Below are positions 48,297-58,318 of a stretch of 64,000 nt of DNA, one piece after another. The translations under genes were made by a program, and so were the position numbers. Below the pieces are notes generated by a model. The model saw only the letters and a program-made list of their open reading frames with translations. It did no database searches and was not told where the DNA came from. How positions within the stretch are numbered: position 1 is the stretch's first letter; every line of letters starts with the position of its first letter. The stretch lies in contig CM114273.1 of NCBI GenBank assembly GCA_050084515.1, positions 22,816,001 through 22,880,000 of the forward strand. The letters are read 5' to 3'. Source of the stretch: Blasia pusilla. Its lineage: Eukaryota > Marchantiophyta > Marchantiopsida > Blasiales.

Positions 48297-49930
48297 TTGG
48301 GTCTGGTGACGAGATCGCATGACATGAGAAAGAGTACTTGGGGTGAGATGGATGACATGGGCCATCGGGGCATGCGTCGTTTCTCGGGTGCAGTGGGCAC
48401 CATCGACTTAGATGATTTCATCCAGGAGTTCGACACATGGTGCGACTTCCAGGAGATACGGACCCCGACACGGTTCAACCCTTTCATGGCATGGAAGGGG
48501 TTGTTCCAACACTTGGAGGGTCCTCCGATGGATGACTACTTGGAGTTTTGATCACTATACTCAGTAGAGATCGATGCCTGGAGGATGTATTGGGCTCCAG
48601 GGTATGTGTCCACTAGTGGTCGCGAGGCATATGATGGGATTGTGAGAGGAGAGAGACCCACACCATCAGCCCGGAGACTAGATGGAGAGGAGGGCTGTGA
48701 GACAGGTGATGTGGCAGAGATCTCTACGGTGGTAGAGGGCCACCCAGCCTTCCCCACACAAAGTGGAGTTCTTCCGAAAGTTGGGGAAGAGCTACAGGGC
48801 GCATGACAGACCGACAAGTCAAGAGTCTATAGGATTTTCAGCGACGATCGGGTGAGAGTCCGAGAGAGGCCTTCACACGCATGAGGAGGCTGATCATTGC
48901 TACGTTTGGAGTGATCGAGGCGATCAATACCCGATTGGTACTGGGTTCGGACCGAGAACTACGGAGGAGAGTCCGAGATGCGGTCTTTGATTCACATAGC
49001 GAAGCCTACATTGAAGGTGGTCTTTGAGTTGTTCGAGCGTATTGAGCTCAACATGAGTGAGGAGCAAGTAGTGACCGCTGGATTTTTTCGAGAGTCGACG
49101 GGTCCATTTAGCGGCGGTGACCCCCCACAAGGTGCCCAAGCGAGCACCGACCACGGAGCGGGCGGTGTGCCTAGAGAGAGTGGCGGGTACCGTGAGCCTA
49201 TGAGGCAACGACCCGCACCTACATATGTTGCCGCAGGACCGATGTGGTCTTGTTGGGCGTGTGGAGGGGCCCATAGGCAGAGAGGCGCCACAAAGCATGG
49301 GAGAGGACCACTAACGCCTCCGATTGCGCAAGAGCCACAGAGGATGGCCCCACCACAGCACTAGTGTGACCATTGCCACAGATATGGTCATACTAGGGAT
49401 AGATGTTTTGACCTTCGCCGAGGGGCACGTCCAGAGGTAGGCCGAGGGCCTGGGGTGGTCGTCTTGGAGGAGGTCGGGGAGTTCTTCCTGGACGTGGTGG
49501 TAGAGGACCACCACCAGCCAGAGGAGATGGAGCAGGAGCACCAGAGCCGGCCCTTCTCTCACGCATCGATCAATTGGAGCAGAGGATTGCTGCCATGACG
49601 ATGATGCAGCTTAGGGAAGGCACGGAGCTACGAGCAGCTAGTGTGACTCCAGTCTCTAACTCTTACCCTGACCCGGGTGAGGATCTCTCCAATATGGGAT
49701 TCATGTGTAGTGCAACCCAGGTTGAGGCAGCTGCAGTGGTGACTCGGGGTGCTGCAAGAGGCACCGAGCCATCGAGAGGTGGAGTTGAGATTGACCCACC
49801 AGAGGGGACCGATGGGCGGCAGGCCAGGGTTCCACAGTCGTTCACATTGTCGGAGGCACTACACACACCATCGATGGTGCCTCGAAGACCAGCGGTGCCT
49901 ACATTTTAGGCACCTACGTCGACGTCACGA
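48297..49930 (+). pseudogene. gag of copy A (broken), two zinc knuckles
   Basis: MRRFSGAVGTIDLDDFIQEF and PTRFNPFMAWKGLFQHLEG open the protein. After a TGA at about 48549 the capsid-like body continues (SIGFSATIGxx, MRRLIIA-type helices) in shifted frames. The knuckle at 49248-49284 reads CWACGGAHRQRG with its last Cys changed to Gly; the second, CDHCHRYGHTRDRC at 49365-49406, is intact. A linker region follows with QSFTLSEALHTPSM (about 49835-49880), which is also present in copy B at about 52.7 kb. Role: RNA-binding structural protein of the particle. Numerous stops and shifts make it non-functional. Confidence 0.72.
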
Positions 49931-50275
49931 GGAGTTGGAGTGACAACTCCTATGCCGGCTCGAGTGGAGTCAGTGTCGACTATAGTGTTGGAGGTGGCCA
50001 CTAGAGTGAGTGAGACTCCCCTATTTTCCGCATTAGAGTTGGCAACGTTGGGAGTTGGACCAGCTGAGGTGTTCCGGTTGGCCACCACGTTGTGTGAGCG
50101 TGGAGAGATGACTGCTTCTTGTTCAGAGGTAGTTGAGGAGGTGGTGGACTTGCCCTTAGAGCCGGTGCTTGGGACGTTCCCCATAGAGTCATGGCATGCG
50201 GCGGCGGCAAAGTTGGTAGATATGCCAGCTCGACCGGCCATAGAGCGGCGATGGTGACACACTGAGTAGTGTTCT

Positions 50276-50741
50276 TTGGATAACCAAGCTGGAGTATTTC
50301 GCTTGGTTAGTCTGACGGGGACAATATACCACCCGCAGCGCGTCCTACTTGATTCGGGAGCGCAACCCTTGATGTTAGGGAAGGCGGCGTGTTTAGCGTT
50401 GGGGTTACGGAAGGCCGACATTGAGCCTTGTCCTTCCAGATCTGACTCGATTGGGGCGTATCACCCACTCGAGATATGACTCGACCGAGATTGTTGTGCG
50501 AGTCGGCGAGCATCGACGGATAGTGCTATGGGTGCGCACACGTGCGATTATGACACCAGCTGAGTCGTACGATGTGTTGGTGGGGAGTACAGTGTTATAT
50601 CCCCTAGGATTCATCCTTGACTTCTGGGAGGAGACCGTTGCTTATCGGCCAGGATGGCGGTCAGGTGATGGTCCGATGAGTCGATTACTGCGGCGATTTG
50701 CGGGGACGAGGTGGTCGATCACGAAGGCGCAGTCTCAGTGA
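50276..50741 (+). pseudogene. Aspartic protease domain of copy A
   Basis: PQRVLLDSGAQPLMLGKA contains the DSGA catalytic triad of retroviral-type proteases. Further on, in a shifted frame, are AESYDVLVGSTVLYPLGF (the second conserved block) and DFWEETVAYRPGW. The frame changes between about 50440 and 50480. A linker then leads into the methyltransferase at 51.07 kb in one frame, interrupted by TAG at 51048-51050, where copy B has a Tyr codon. This protease would cleave the gag-pol precursor. Confidence 0.8.
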
Positions 50742-51050
50742 CCACGTTGGCGGCTTTCACGGGTAGTGTTAGCGGCCAGAGAGTTGTTGGAGGGGAACGC
50801 ACATGCGGAGGATGTCCCATTAGCAGATAGTCCCACGGAGAGACAGGCCATGGCGGGTGTCTCTTCCCATGTTAGCGATGCCTCTTCACCATTACGGGGT
50901 ATGACTCAAGAGCTACAGAGGAGTGCCGACGACCTCGTGAGGCAGGCGTGGAGTCATGTTTTTATCCCAGAGCAGCGAGAGTCATGTGGCGATCGGGCTC
51001 TTGGAGTGGAGACGATGACCCCACTAGATATCACACCTGTTGTGTGGTAG

Positions 51051-51960
51051 TGCCCAGAGGAGGGTGTTAGGGTGTTAGATCTCTTCGGAGGGATTAGCAC
51101 CGGATTGGCGGCCATATTGCAGGCGGGCATACGGGTGCATCAGTACCTTTATGTGGAGAGAGATGAGACCGCGCGGCGAGTATCATTACGTCACGTGGCG
51201 AGATTGGTCCAGAGGTATCCTGAGTTGTTGTCGGTATCCGCCGACATATCTTTGGTGGGGGCGCAGGATCTGGATAGAGTTGGCACCATTCATTTGGTGA
51301 TTGCTGGATGGCCATGTCATGGTCATTCATCAACTGGACGAGGATTTGGATTGCAAGATCCGAGGTCAGGGATGTTTTGGGAGATGCTGCGAGTAGTACG
51401 ACACTTGCAGCAGAGTCAGATATGTTCTCCAGCGTACATTTTGGAGAACGTGCCGTTGTTGGGAGATACTCGTGCACGTGTGATGACGAGTGTACATCAG
51501 GTGAGGTCCTGGTTGGGACCGGCTGTGTTGTTAGATGCAGCGAGAGTTGGATCACGTGCCCATCGCCCACGACGTGGGTGGATTTAACCGATACCATCGA
51601 GGTACCGAGTGGAGCCTACAGTGGAGTCTAGAGAGCACCACATCTCACGGTGGATGTTATTTTGGACTCAGGGCGTCGATCTCAGGTGGTGACACGCGAT
51701 GATAGACCACCGTTGGCCACGGCCAATAGGGTGGGGGAGTTGAGGGCAGCCTTACCTACGTTGGTGAGCTTCCTAGCATCCCATGCCTTTTGTCAGGGAG
51801 GGCCAGGCATGATTTGGGATGAGGTGACCGGAGTATTGAGGAGCCTACAGAGATGAGCGCGAGCGCCGCCATGGGGTTCACTACTACGGTACTACGGCGG
51901 TGCGAGGGATGACCGAGGCATCACGAGACAGTGTTGGGGCAAAGCGATGGACCTCAAGCT
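51051..51960 (+). pseudogene. C5 cytosine DNA methyltransferase domain of copy A
   Basis: It sits between protease and where RT should be. The frame from 51072 to 51587 holds motif I LDLFGGISTGL, a Val-Glu pair near VERD, and motif IV GWPCHGHSS with the catalytic Cys codon at 51315. It also holds motif VI ENV (about 51444-51452) and a motif VIII-like RAHRPRRGW. A frame break follows near 51590. The target-recognition side continues at 51650-51856 (LDSGRRSQ, DDRPPLATANRVG, RAALPTL, GGPGMIWDEV). Broken motif IX/X remnants (ERER.., then a GQ/AKRW-type end) run to about 51960. Motifs are in normal order, unlike the permuted plant DRM enzymes; motifs IV and VIII look nearer DNMT3/DRM than DNMT1 by eye. 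It would methylate DNA cytosines. The catalytic motifs survive although the copy is disrupted. Confidence 0.85.
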
Positions 51961-52129
51961 GTCTCACATGGATAGTCACCTAGGTATGGTGAAAGCAGAG
52001 ACAGATCGAGTGTCATCCATGCCGCCACGTCCACGAAGTTGGACCACCGCCTCTGTGGTCTCGGTATTGGTATTGGGCGAGACGAGGAGAGATAGGCACC
52101 CATGGACTTCCTGGGACGTCGTTCGAGCA

Positions 52130-52432
52130 GAGAGTGCGAAGGCGGCTAGAGTCCTCATGTTGGAGGGACGAGATGGTATGGTTTGGAAGGATCATGTGCG
52201 CAATTGTGCGCCATGTCATCTTCCGAACGTAGATGGGACGGTGGATCCAAGCTTAGCAGTGGTACCTGCAGGCTTGAGGTGTATGTTGTGCGGATCTGCG
52301 AGGGGTGCAGCCACCATGTTGGTATGTGATGGTTGTTCTCTAGGGTGGCATATGTCATGTCTGACCCCCCCCCTCTTGATGTGGTTCCCACGGGACGATG
52401 GATGTGTCCGAGATGTGTATAGGGTAGTAGGT
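52130..52432 (+). pseudogene. C-terminal linker and PHD finger of copy A
   Basis: The frame 51947-52450 carries LMLEGRDGMVWKDHVRNCAPCHLPNVD, the segment that follows integrase in copy B. Next comes a PHD finger: CMLC at 52280, CDGC, GWHMSC and LTPP. The closing WMCPRC (52399-52416) lies in a neighbouring frame. The break coincides with a run of nine C (52365-52373), the likely site of a one-base slip or assembly error. PHD fingers usually bind histone H3 tails, so this is a candidate chromatin reader at the end of pol, where chromoviruses carry a chromodomain. RT, RNase H and integrase that should precede it are absent from this copy (deleted between about 51.96 and 52.13 kb). Confidence 0.8.
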
Positions 52433-52487
52433 CATGTCAGAGAGATGTGAGATTTTCTATCTGGAGTTAGGGGGATCCAACTGCCAG

Positions 52488-52615
52488 CTAGGGGGGCGGT
52501 TGTGTGATCTCCATGTATATGTATGAGCTCATTTTTGTACATGTGTGGATCGGTGTTGTGTGGTGTAGATGTGACGAGCGATGTATGTTGTGTAGCGATA
52601 TGTATGCGCACGATA
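52488..52615 (+). repeat. R unit, first of three copies
   Basis: After a polypurine tract (CTAGGGGGGCGG, ending about 52500) comes a 115-bp G/T-rich unit that ends GATGTATGTTGTGTAGCG..ATGCGCACGATA at 52615. Its right half matches 57546-57669 and 58195-58318. Right after it the coding sequence of copy B begins mid-gene. Confidence 0.7.
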
Positions 52616-53180
52616 GAGGCCACCACAATTGTGACGCGTGGAGCAACCGTAGAGTTGGATCCACAACAAGGGGAAGCCAGAAAACAAACTAGGATTTTTC
52701 AATCTTTCACGATGTCCGAAGCGATGAGGACCCCATCGATGGATCCTCATCAAAGTTCTTGGAGGGTTGGTGATGCTGTTGGTGTGCAGGCAGGGAGGGC
52801 AATGGGAGAATCGAATGCGAAGACTCCTATTGTCGATGCTCAAGAGGGGCATGTGTCGAGCACGTTGTTGGGGGCGGCCACCGTTGTGTACCGCACTCCT
52901 TTATTTTTTGCTTCCGATGTTATGACGTTGGGGGGTACGCCCGCTGAGGCTTTTCGGCTAGCCGTTTCACTATGTGAGCGCGGAGTTGGAGTTCCTGCAT
53001 CACGTTCAAAGGTGATTGCAGAGGAGGTGATGGACTTGCCCTTAGAGCAGATGCTCGGGTTGTCCACGCCAGATTCATGGCAGGCTGCAACTGCTAGGAT
53101 GGCACATATGCCCGCTAGACCCGCGATAGAGCGTGCCATGGCTTCTGTTAGTGTTGTGTTTCTGGATAAATGAGGAGAGG
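52616..53180 (+). pseudogene. gag-protease linker of copy B
   Basis: A frame from 52523 to 53173 continues out of the R unit. It contains QSFTMSEAMRTPSMDPHQ, SRSKVIAEEVMDLPLEQMLG and ARMAHMPARPAIERAM, each matching copy A at 49.8-50.25 kb. Copy B therefore begins inside the linker; its gag and 5' LTR are missing. There is no known domain. Confidence 0.7.
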
Positions 53181-53188
53181 TCTTCCAG

Positions 53189-53803
53189 TTGGTGAGTCCC
53201 AGAGGTAGAGCTTTTAGTCCGCAACGCGTCTTGTTGGATTCAGGAGCGCAACCCCTGATGTTGGGGAAAGCGTCATTCAGAGGATTGGGCTTGACGAGAG
53301 CTGATGTGGAGCGTTGTCCATTCCAGATACAGACATCCTTGGGTGGAGCGAGTACCACACACTATATCACCCGACAGGAGGTCGTGGTGAGGATTCGCTC
53401 GGGACATCCTACAGATGAGTCCGTGGTGCGAGCCAAGGCGATAGTGACTGATGTAGAGTCCTACGACGTCTTGGTTGGTGGAGCAATGTTATACCCGATG
53501 GGATTTTCCCTGGATTACTGGGAGGAGTCAGCGTCCTATAGACTAGGATGGCTGTCAGGTGATGGGCGCCTTAGCTCATTACCCGTTCAATTCATAGGTG
53601 CAGTGATCAAGCAACGGCCAGGAGAGGTGGCGACCTTAGCACCATTTAGCAGTGCCATTACTTGGCCTAGTGATTTGATTGAGGGACATGTCCATGCAAA
53701 GGATACTCCCGTTCCTAACATTTCTATGGAGAGGAGTGTTATGGTAGCTGCATCATTCCGTGGAGGAGAGGTGCCGTTGTGGGGCTCGACTGGGGAGCTT
53801 TGA
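53189..53803 (+). pseudogene. Aspartic protease domain of copy B
   Basis: A 204-codon open frame with PQRVLLDSGAQPLMLGKA and VESYDVLVGGAMLYPMGF. It is more intact than in copy A. The frame ends with TGA at 53801-53803 (the following residues match copy A), and the same polyprotein resumes towards the methyltransferase at 53.96 kb after further single stops. Confidence 0.8.
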
Positions 53804-53949
53804 CGATTGGCAGATGAGCACGTACAGACCGCGTGGAGCGAGGCGTTTGCACCGGAGCGTGATGGGTTTGAGTAACCTGAGGTAGCAGGGAGTGCTACAA
53901 TGACACCCTTGGATACCACACCCATTGTGTGGTATATCTCGGAGGAGGG

Positions 53950-54410
53950 TATTTGAGTGTTAGATCTCTTTGGAGGGATTAGCATCGGGTTAGCTGTTGT
54001 TTTGCAGGCAGGAGTGCAAGTGCAACAGTAATTGTATGTGGAGAGTGATGATGTTGCAAGGCGCGTCTTACTACGACCTGTGGCGCAGTTATGCCTACGT
54101 TTTCCCAACTGATTTTTTGTGTCTACGGTACAGGGGTACCAGAGTTTCCTACCTAGGGATATTTCCTTGTTGGGGGCGTAGGACTTAGAGCGGGTAGGGA
54201 CCATTGATTTGGTCATTGCTGGTTGGCCATGTCAGGGCCAATCGAGTGTTGGACGAGGCAGCGGGTTGGTTGACACTCGGTCCATGTTGTTTTGGGAGAT
54301 GTTGAGGATCTTACGGCAGTTGCAAGAGGACCAGTCTCGCGGCGCTGGATACATCAATTCCTCAGGAGTTATAGGAGCTGCTTTGCGTTTAGCATGGAGG
54401 ATCTGGGTAC
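53950..54410 (+). pseudogene. C5 cytosine methyltransferase domain of copy B, truncated
   Basis: LDLFGGISIGL (from 53960) is preceded by a TGA and followed by a TAA near 54029. The catalytic motif GWPCQGQSS has its Cys codon at 54230-54232, then GRGSGLVDTRSMLFWEMLRI. After about 54350 the similarity to copy A ends. Motif VI, motif VIII and the recognition region are missing, and the sequence passes within about 100 bases to RT. Compared with copy A this is an internal deletion of roughly 550 bases. It would be inactive. Confidence 0.8.
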
Positions 54411-54479
54411 GCTAAAAGGACATGGGATCCGCATTGAGTTGTCGAGTGATACGTTGATCTTTTGATGACCCTACAGGTA

Positions 54480-55983
54480 CAATGATATTGAGATGGCTCT
54501 GATTCAGAGTAGGAGCCAGGACTTGGTTGGAGGAGGACTAGTGGAGATGTTGCATGGGGAGTATGCATTTGCCACTATCATGCCCGCCAACAAGGATGTG
54601 CATGGCAATTGAACGGATACGCGGATGTGTGGGGATTACTGACCTATCAATTGGCAAACAAAGTCTAATAGGTATGCCATCCCCACCCTTGAGGAGATGT
54701 TTGATGCGATTGGTCACCCAAAGGTCTTTAGTTCATTGGATTTGCGAGCCGGATACCATCAACTGCCTATTAGATTAGAGGACAGGCAGAAGACGCCATT
54801 TTTGGGCATCGATCCTCATGGGAAGGATTGTTTTTACTAGTGGCGGTTCTTACCATTTGGGTTAAAGAACGTCCCAGCTGAGTTTCAGAGGGTCATGGAT
54901 CGGATCTTGGCTGGTCTGGATTTTGCTAGGTGTTATATTGATGACATCGTAGTCTTTAGCGCCATGGTTAAGGAGCATGAGCGACATCTAGAGGAGGTGT
55001 TTCCACAATTGCAATTATATGGGCTGAAGCTACATCCAGGCAAGTGCAAGTTCTTCTACGACCAAATTGAGTACTTGGGTCATACAATATACCCAAGGGG
55101 CCTTGGTGTTCAACAGACGAAGGTGGAGGCTATCTCACGCATTCCACGCCCTATAGATGTGAGCCGTGTTTGCGCATTCATGGGATTGGCAAACTTCTAT
55201 CGGCGGTACGTCAAAGGATTTAGTTCGATTGTGAAGCCACTAACCTTGCTGACCAAGGTGGATCACGAGTGGCACTGGGGGGATGAGGAGGACCAAGCAT
55301 TTCAGTTGCTCAAGGACAAGTTGACGTCCATGCCCATCTTGAGGAGACCGATCAGGGGGCGTCCTTTCCAGTTGCACACAGATTGGAGCATATTGGGGCT
55401 TGGAGCGGTGCTCACCCAGCATGATGATGAGGGTAGAGAGTTCGTGGTGGCTTACGCTAGCTACTCGAACAGCGCTGCAGAGGCAAAGTACAGCTCGTAT
55501 GAGGGTGAGTGCTTGGCTGTAGTGTGGGCTGTCATGCATTTCAGGTGTTACTTATTTGGAAACCCCTTTACCATCATCACTGATCATCAACCACTGAAGT
55601 GGTTGATGAAGTCCGACAAGCTTACAGGGAAGCTTGTGAGATGGGCTCTGTTATTGCAGGAGTATGATTTTCAGGTGGTACATAGACCTGGGAAACTCAA
55701 CCAGGATGCAAATGGGTTGAGTCATAACCCATGCCCCACTCAGCGAGATGCGACTGGAGCTCAATGGTATGAAGAGAGTGATGAGGAGTCAGTGCCAGGA
55801 TGGCACGCGTCAGCCTATTTAGGCATGTTGGCTATGGAGAGCCAGAGTGTGGAGACTTCGATGGCGAGGTCTAGTGGAGAGTCCTTGGATCTCAAGGCGA
55901 GTGAGGAGACAACACATGGCCGAGTTATTCATGATGATGGAGTACCTTCGTACTGGAAACGTTGCGAGCACTGTGGGTGCTAG
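54480..55983 (+). pseudogene. Reverse transcriptase and RNase H of copy B
   Basis: The RT begins near 54480 (EMLHGEYAFATIMPANKDVHG). It has FSSLDLRAGYHQLPI (motif A), RFLPFGLKNVPAEFQRVMD, and the catalytic YIDD at 54934-54945, then YLGHTIYPRGLGVQQTKVEA and FMGLANFYRRYVKGFS. RNase H follows with LHTDWSILGLGAVLTQ, YSSYEGECLAVVWAV, FTIITDHQPLKWL and DANGLS. The frame from 54895 to 55983 is open for 362 codons. Upstream, three in-frame stops (TGA 54610, TGA 54640, TAG 54838) break the fingers region. At least two are explicable as C-to-T changes of Arg or Gln codons, a pattern expected of methylated, silenced copies. The Ty3/gypsy assignment is firm. Confidence 0.9.
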
Positions 55984-56104
55984 AGAGCGGGATCGGATCC
56001 TACAACGGGCCAGACGGTTCCGTTAGGAGGGGACACATGTTTTGAGGGTTTGGGAGGATGGTAGAGTACACGTAGTGCCACATCCTTTGTAGAGAGTAGG
56101 ACTA

Positions 56105-57013
56105 GTGCAGCATGCCCACGAGGAGTTGGGTCACTTTGGGGTGAAGCGGACGTACAACTTGTTCCAAATTCAGTATTGGTGGCGAGGCATGCAGACTGAC
56201 GTTCAACAGTTTGTTGCTAGGTGCATGGTATGTGATCGGGTCCGAGCATCGTTCAATGCTCCAACTCCACAATTGCATCTATTACCGATCATGGGCTTAG
56301 GGTATAGATGGAGTTTGGATCTTGCAGGACCTTTGCCTTTGACGGGGCGTCATAGTCGTTATGTGTTGGTGATGGTCGAGCACTTCTCGAAGTGGATTGA
56401 GTTGGTTGCATTGTCTGACAAAGCGAGTGAGGGAGTACCTTATGCCTTCCTTGAAAAAGTGCTAAGTCATTATGGCACACCGGCTGAGGTGTTGACAGAC
56501 CAGGGTACCGAGTTTTGCGGTGAGTTCCAGGCCTTGTTTGATCAGGCGCTGATCGACCACCGCACGACTTCGCGAGATCATCTCGAGGCGGATGGATTAG
56601 CAGAGAGAGTTGTGCAGACGGTGAAGAGGGGTTTATGCAAATATGGCTTGCAGAGAGGTCACCTAGGAGATTGGGACCTTCAGTTGTCGTGGTTGGCGAT
56701 GGGATACATATTCAACAGGCAAGCATCCTTAGCGTCTTTGTTACCGTACTTGCTACTTTATGGCCGAGAGCCAGATTTACTTGCGGCCATTCGTTGAGAT
56801 GCTGGTGAGGTGCTAGACCTTGAAGACCCAGATGTATGGATGCGAGCATGTTCTCATAGGGCTGAGTTGTTTCAAAGAGTGATGCCCATGGCGTTTGGGA
56901 ACTTGGCGATTGCGGAGCATCGGGATACGTTGAGGTATGCGACTATTCGGGGTGGTGGTTATCGACCAACTATTTGGAGGTTTCATCAGGGAGATTATGT
57001 CTACTTGCAGTAG
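56105..57013 (+). pseudogene. Integrase of copy B
   Basis: An open frame of 230 codons (56105-56797) then one more (56810-57013) in the same frame, after a TGA. The HHCC finger is H5, H10, C40, C43 of the first frame (HEELGHFGVKRT..CMVCDR). The DDE core has Asp72 in WSLDLAGP, Asp132 in LTDQGTEFCG and Glu167 in DGLAERVV, all present. The C-terminal part contains AIAEHRDTLRYA-type sequence and FHQGDYVYLQ (the GPY/F-like region before the tail). It would insert element DNA; the tail domain that guides targeting in this group follows at 57.03 kb. It is in a different frame from RNase H, so the polyprotein is interrupted near 55.98-56.10 kb. Confidence 0.9.
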
Positions 57014-57025
57014 ACGTCACCGACG

Positions 57026-57355
57026 ATGTTGGATGTGACTGCAGGGCGCACTATCCTGAGAGTGCGTGACGTTTTGCCATCCGGTGTTCTCTTGCTGGAG
57101 GGACACGATGGTATGGTATGGAAGGACCATGTGTGTAATTGTGCGCCATGTCACCTTCCTAACATTGATGGTACAGTAGATCCGAGCTCAACAATAGTTC
57201 GTGCAGGCTTGTGTTGTATGTTGTGTGGTTTTGTTCGTGGTACGGTCACGATGCTAGTCTATGATGGATATTCGATAGGTTGGCATATGGCATGTCTGAC
57301 GCCACCTCTCACTGGGGTTCCTCAATGACAATGGATGTGTCCCAAATGTACATAG
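57026..57355 (+). pseudogene. C-terminal linker and decayed PHD finger of copy B
   Basis: It follows integrase in order: ILRVRDVLPSGVLLLEGHDG, KDHVCNCAPCHLPNIDG, then the finger with CMLCG. The CDGC pair is changed to YDGY, GWHMAC and LTPPL are intact, a TGA lies at 57326-57328, and WMCPKC follows in frame. Two lost cysteines would destroy one zinc site. The order integrase - NCAPCHLPN linker - PHD finger fixes the layout that is broken up in copy A. Confidence 0.8.
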
Positions 57356-57479
57356 AGGAGATACTAGGTAGGTTTCAATTCCGAATTTTTCTGTGATATG
57401 GATGACAGGAAGGCGACTAACGATGGGGCCACATGAGCACCCGGTCTTTCTGCTCTTAGCGTCTTAAAGATGTATGTCG

Positions 57480-57545
57480 AAGTAGGTAGGGATAGATGAC
57501 TATCTGGAGTTAGAGAGACCTAACCACCAGCTAGGGGGGCGATTG
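57480..57545 (+). promoter_or_regulatory. Polypurine tract region of copy B
   Basis: CTATCTGGAGTTAG..CAGCTAGGGGGGCGATTG precedes the R unit, and an almost identical CAGCTAGGGGGGCGGTTG occurs at about 52488-52501 in copy A. A short G-rich tract just before the 3' repeat is where plus-strand DNA synthesis is primed in LTR elements. Confidence 0.55.
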
Positions 57546-57669
57546 GAGATATTATGGTACTTCTCGCCTCTGTGTATGGATGCCATGAGTTAACATGGAG
57601 TCGTGTGTGTTTGTGTGTGTGTTCGATGACAACGATGTATATTGTGTAGCGATGTGTATGCGCACGATA
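57546..57669 (+). repeat. R unit, second copy
   Basis: GAGATATTATGGTACTTCTCGCC through ..TGTATGCGCACGATA. It is about 95 percent identical by eye to 58195-58318 and abuts the TGTCA start of the 3' LTR-like repeat. Confidence 0.85.
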
Positions 57670-57671
57670 GC

Positions 57672-58191
57672 TGTCAAGAGTGTTAGGATAGATCGGTGGG
57701 ATCTAGCAGAGCGTCTGCACAAGTAGTGAAGGACAGGATCAGGAGGTCGTAGATGACCTGTTGAGGCCCCGGGAAATCTGAGAGAGTAGGTTTCCCCTTC
57801 GTTTCGGCTCATTTGGAGCCATATAGAGAAACTTACTATTTCGGGTAAGTTTTCATGTTAGGGATAGTTGAATTTCCACTTTTGGAAGTAGCCTTTGACC
57901 CGCTACATCAGGTCAAGAGCCAAGCACGTGACCTCCGAGCATAGGTTACCGTTGAGAGGGTTTGGGAGAGGGAAGGGGGTATACCTCCAAAGAGAGAGAG
58001 AGAGAGCTTGAGAGCTCATTTTCTTTTTGTGGAACCTCTTGGCATAAGGCGGCGGAACTATGGTCCCTTGCTTTGTGAGTGTAACCCGAACCTCTCATTA
58101 GGAGAGTGGGTTTGGTTTGACATGAGAGAGAGTGCACACCTTTGAGAGCTATGGTGTGATATGATGTAGAGAGAGATTGAATCTTACGTTA
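57672..58191 (+). repeat. LTR-like repeat, 3' copy
   Basis: TGTCAAGAGTGTTAGGATAGATC to ATCTTACGTTA, aligned with 42029-42595. The AG run is short here (57991-58006). The repeat is flanked on both sides by R units, which is not expected of a simple 3' LTR. Confidence 0.75.
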
Positions 58192-58194
58192 GTG

Positions 58195-58318
58195 GAGATA
58201 TTTTGGTACTTCTCGCCTCTGTGTATGGATGCCATGAGTTAGGATGGAATCGTGTGTGTTTGTGTGTGTGTTCGATGACAACGATGTATGTTGTGTAGCG
58301 ATGTGTATGCGCACGATA
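58195..58318 (+). repeat. R unit, third copy
   Basis: GAGATATTTTGGTACTTCTCGCC through GTGTATGCGCACGATA, then AT-rich flank. The right boundary is at the same GCGCACGATA as in the other two copies. Confidence 0.85.

Noticed and set aside
42029-58191. A single 16-kb LTR retrotransposon
   Set aside because: The LTR-like repeats are well diverged, lack matching target duplications, and enclose two gags, a palindrome and two pol copies; composite origin fits better.
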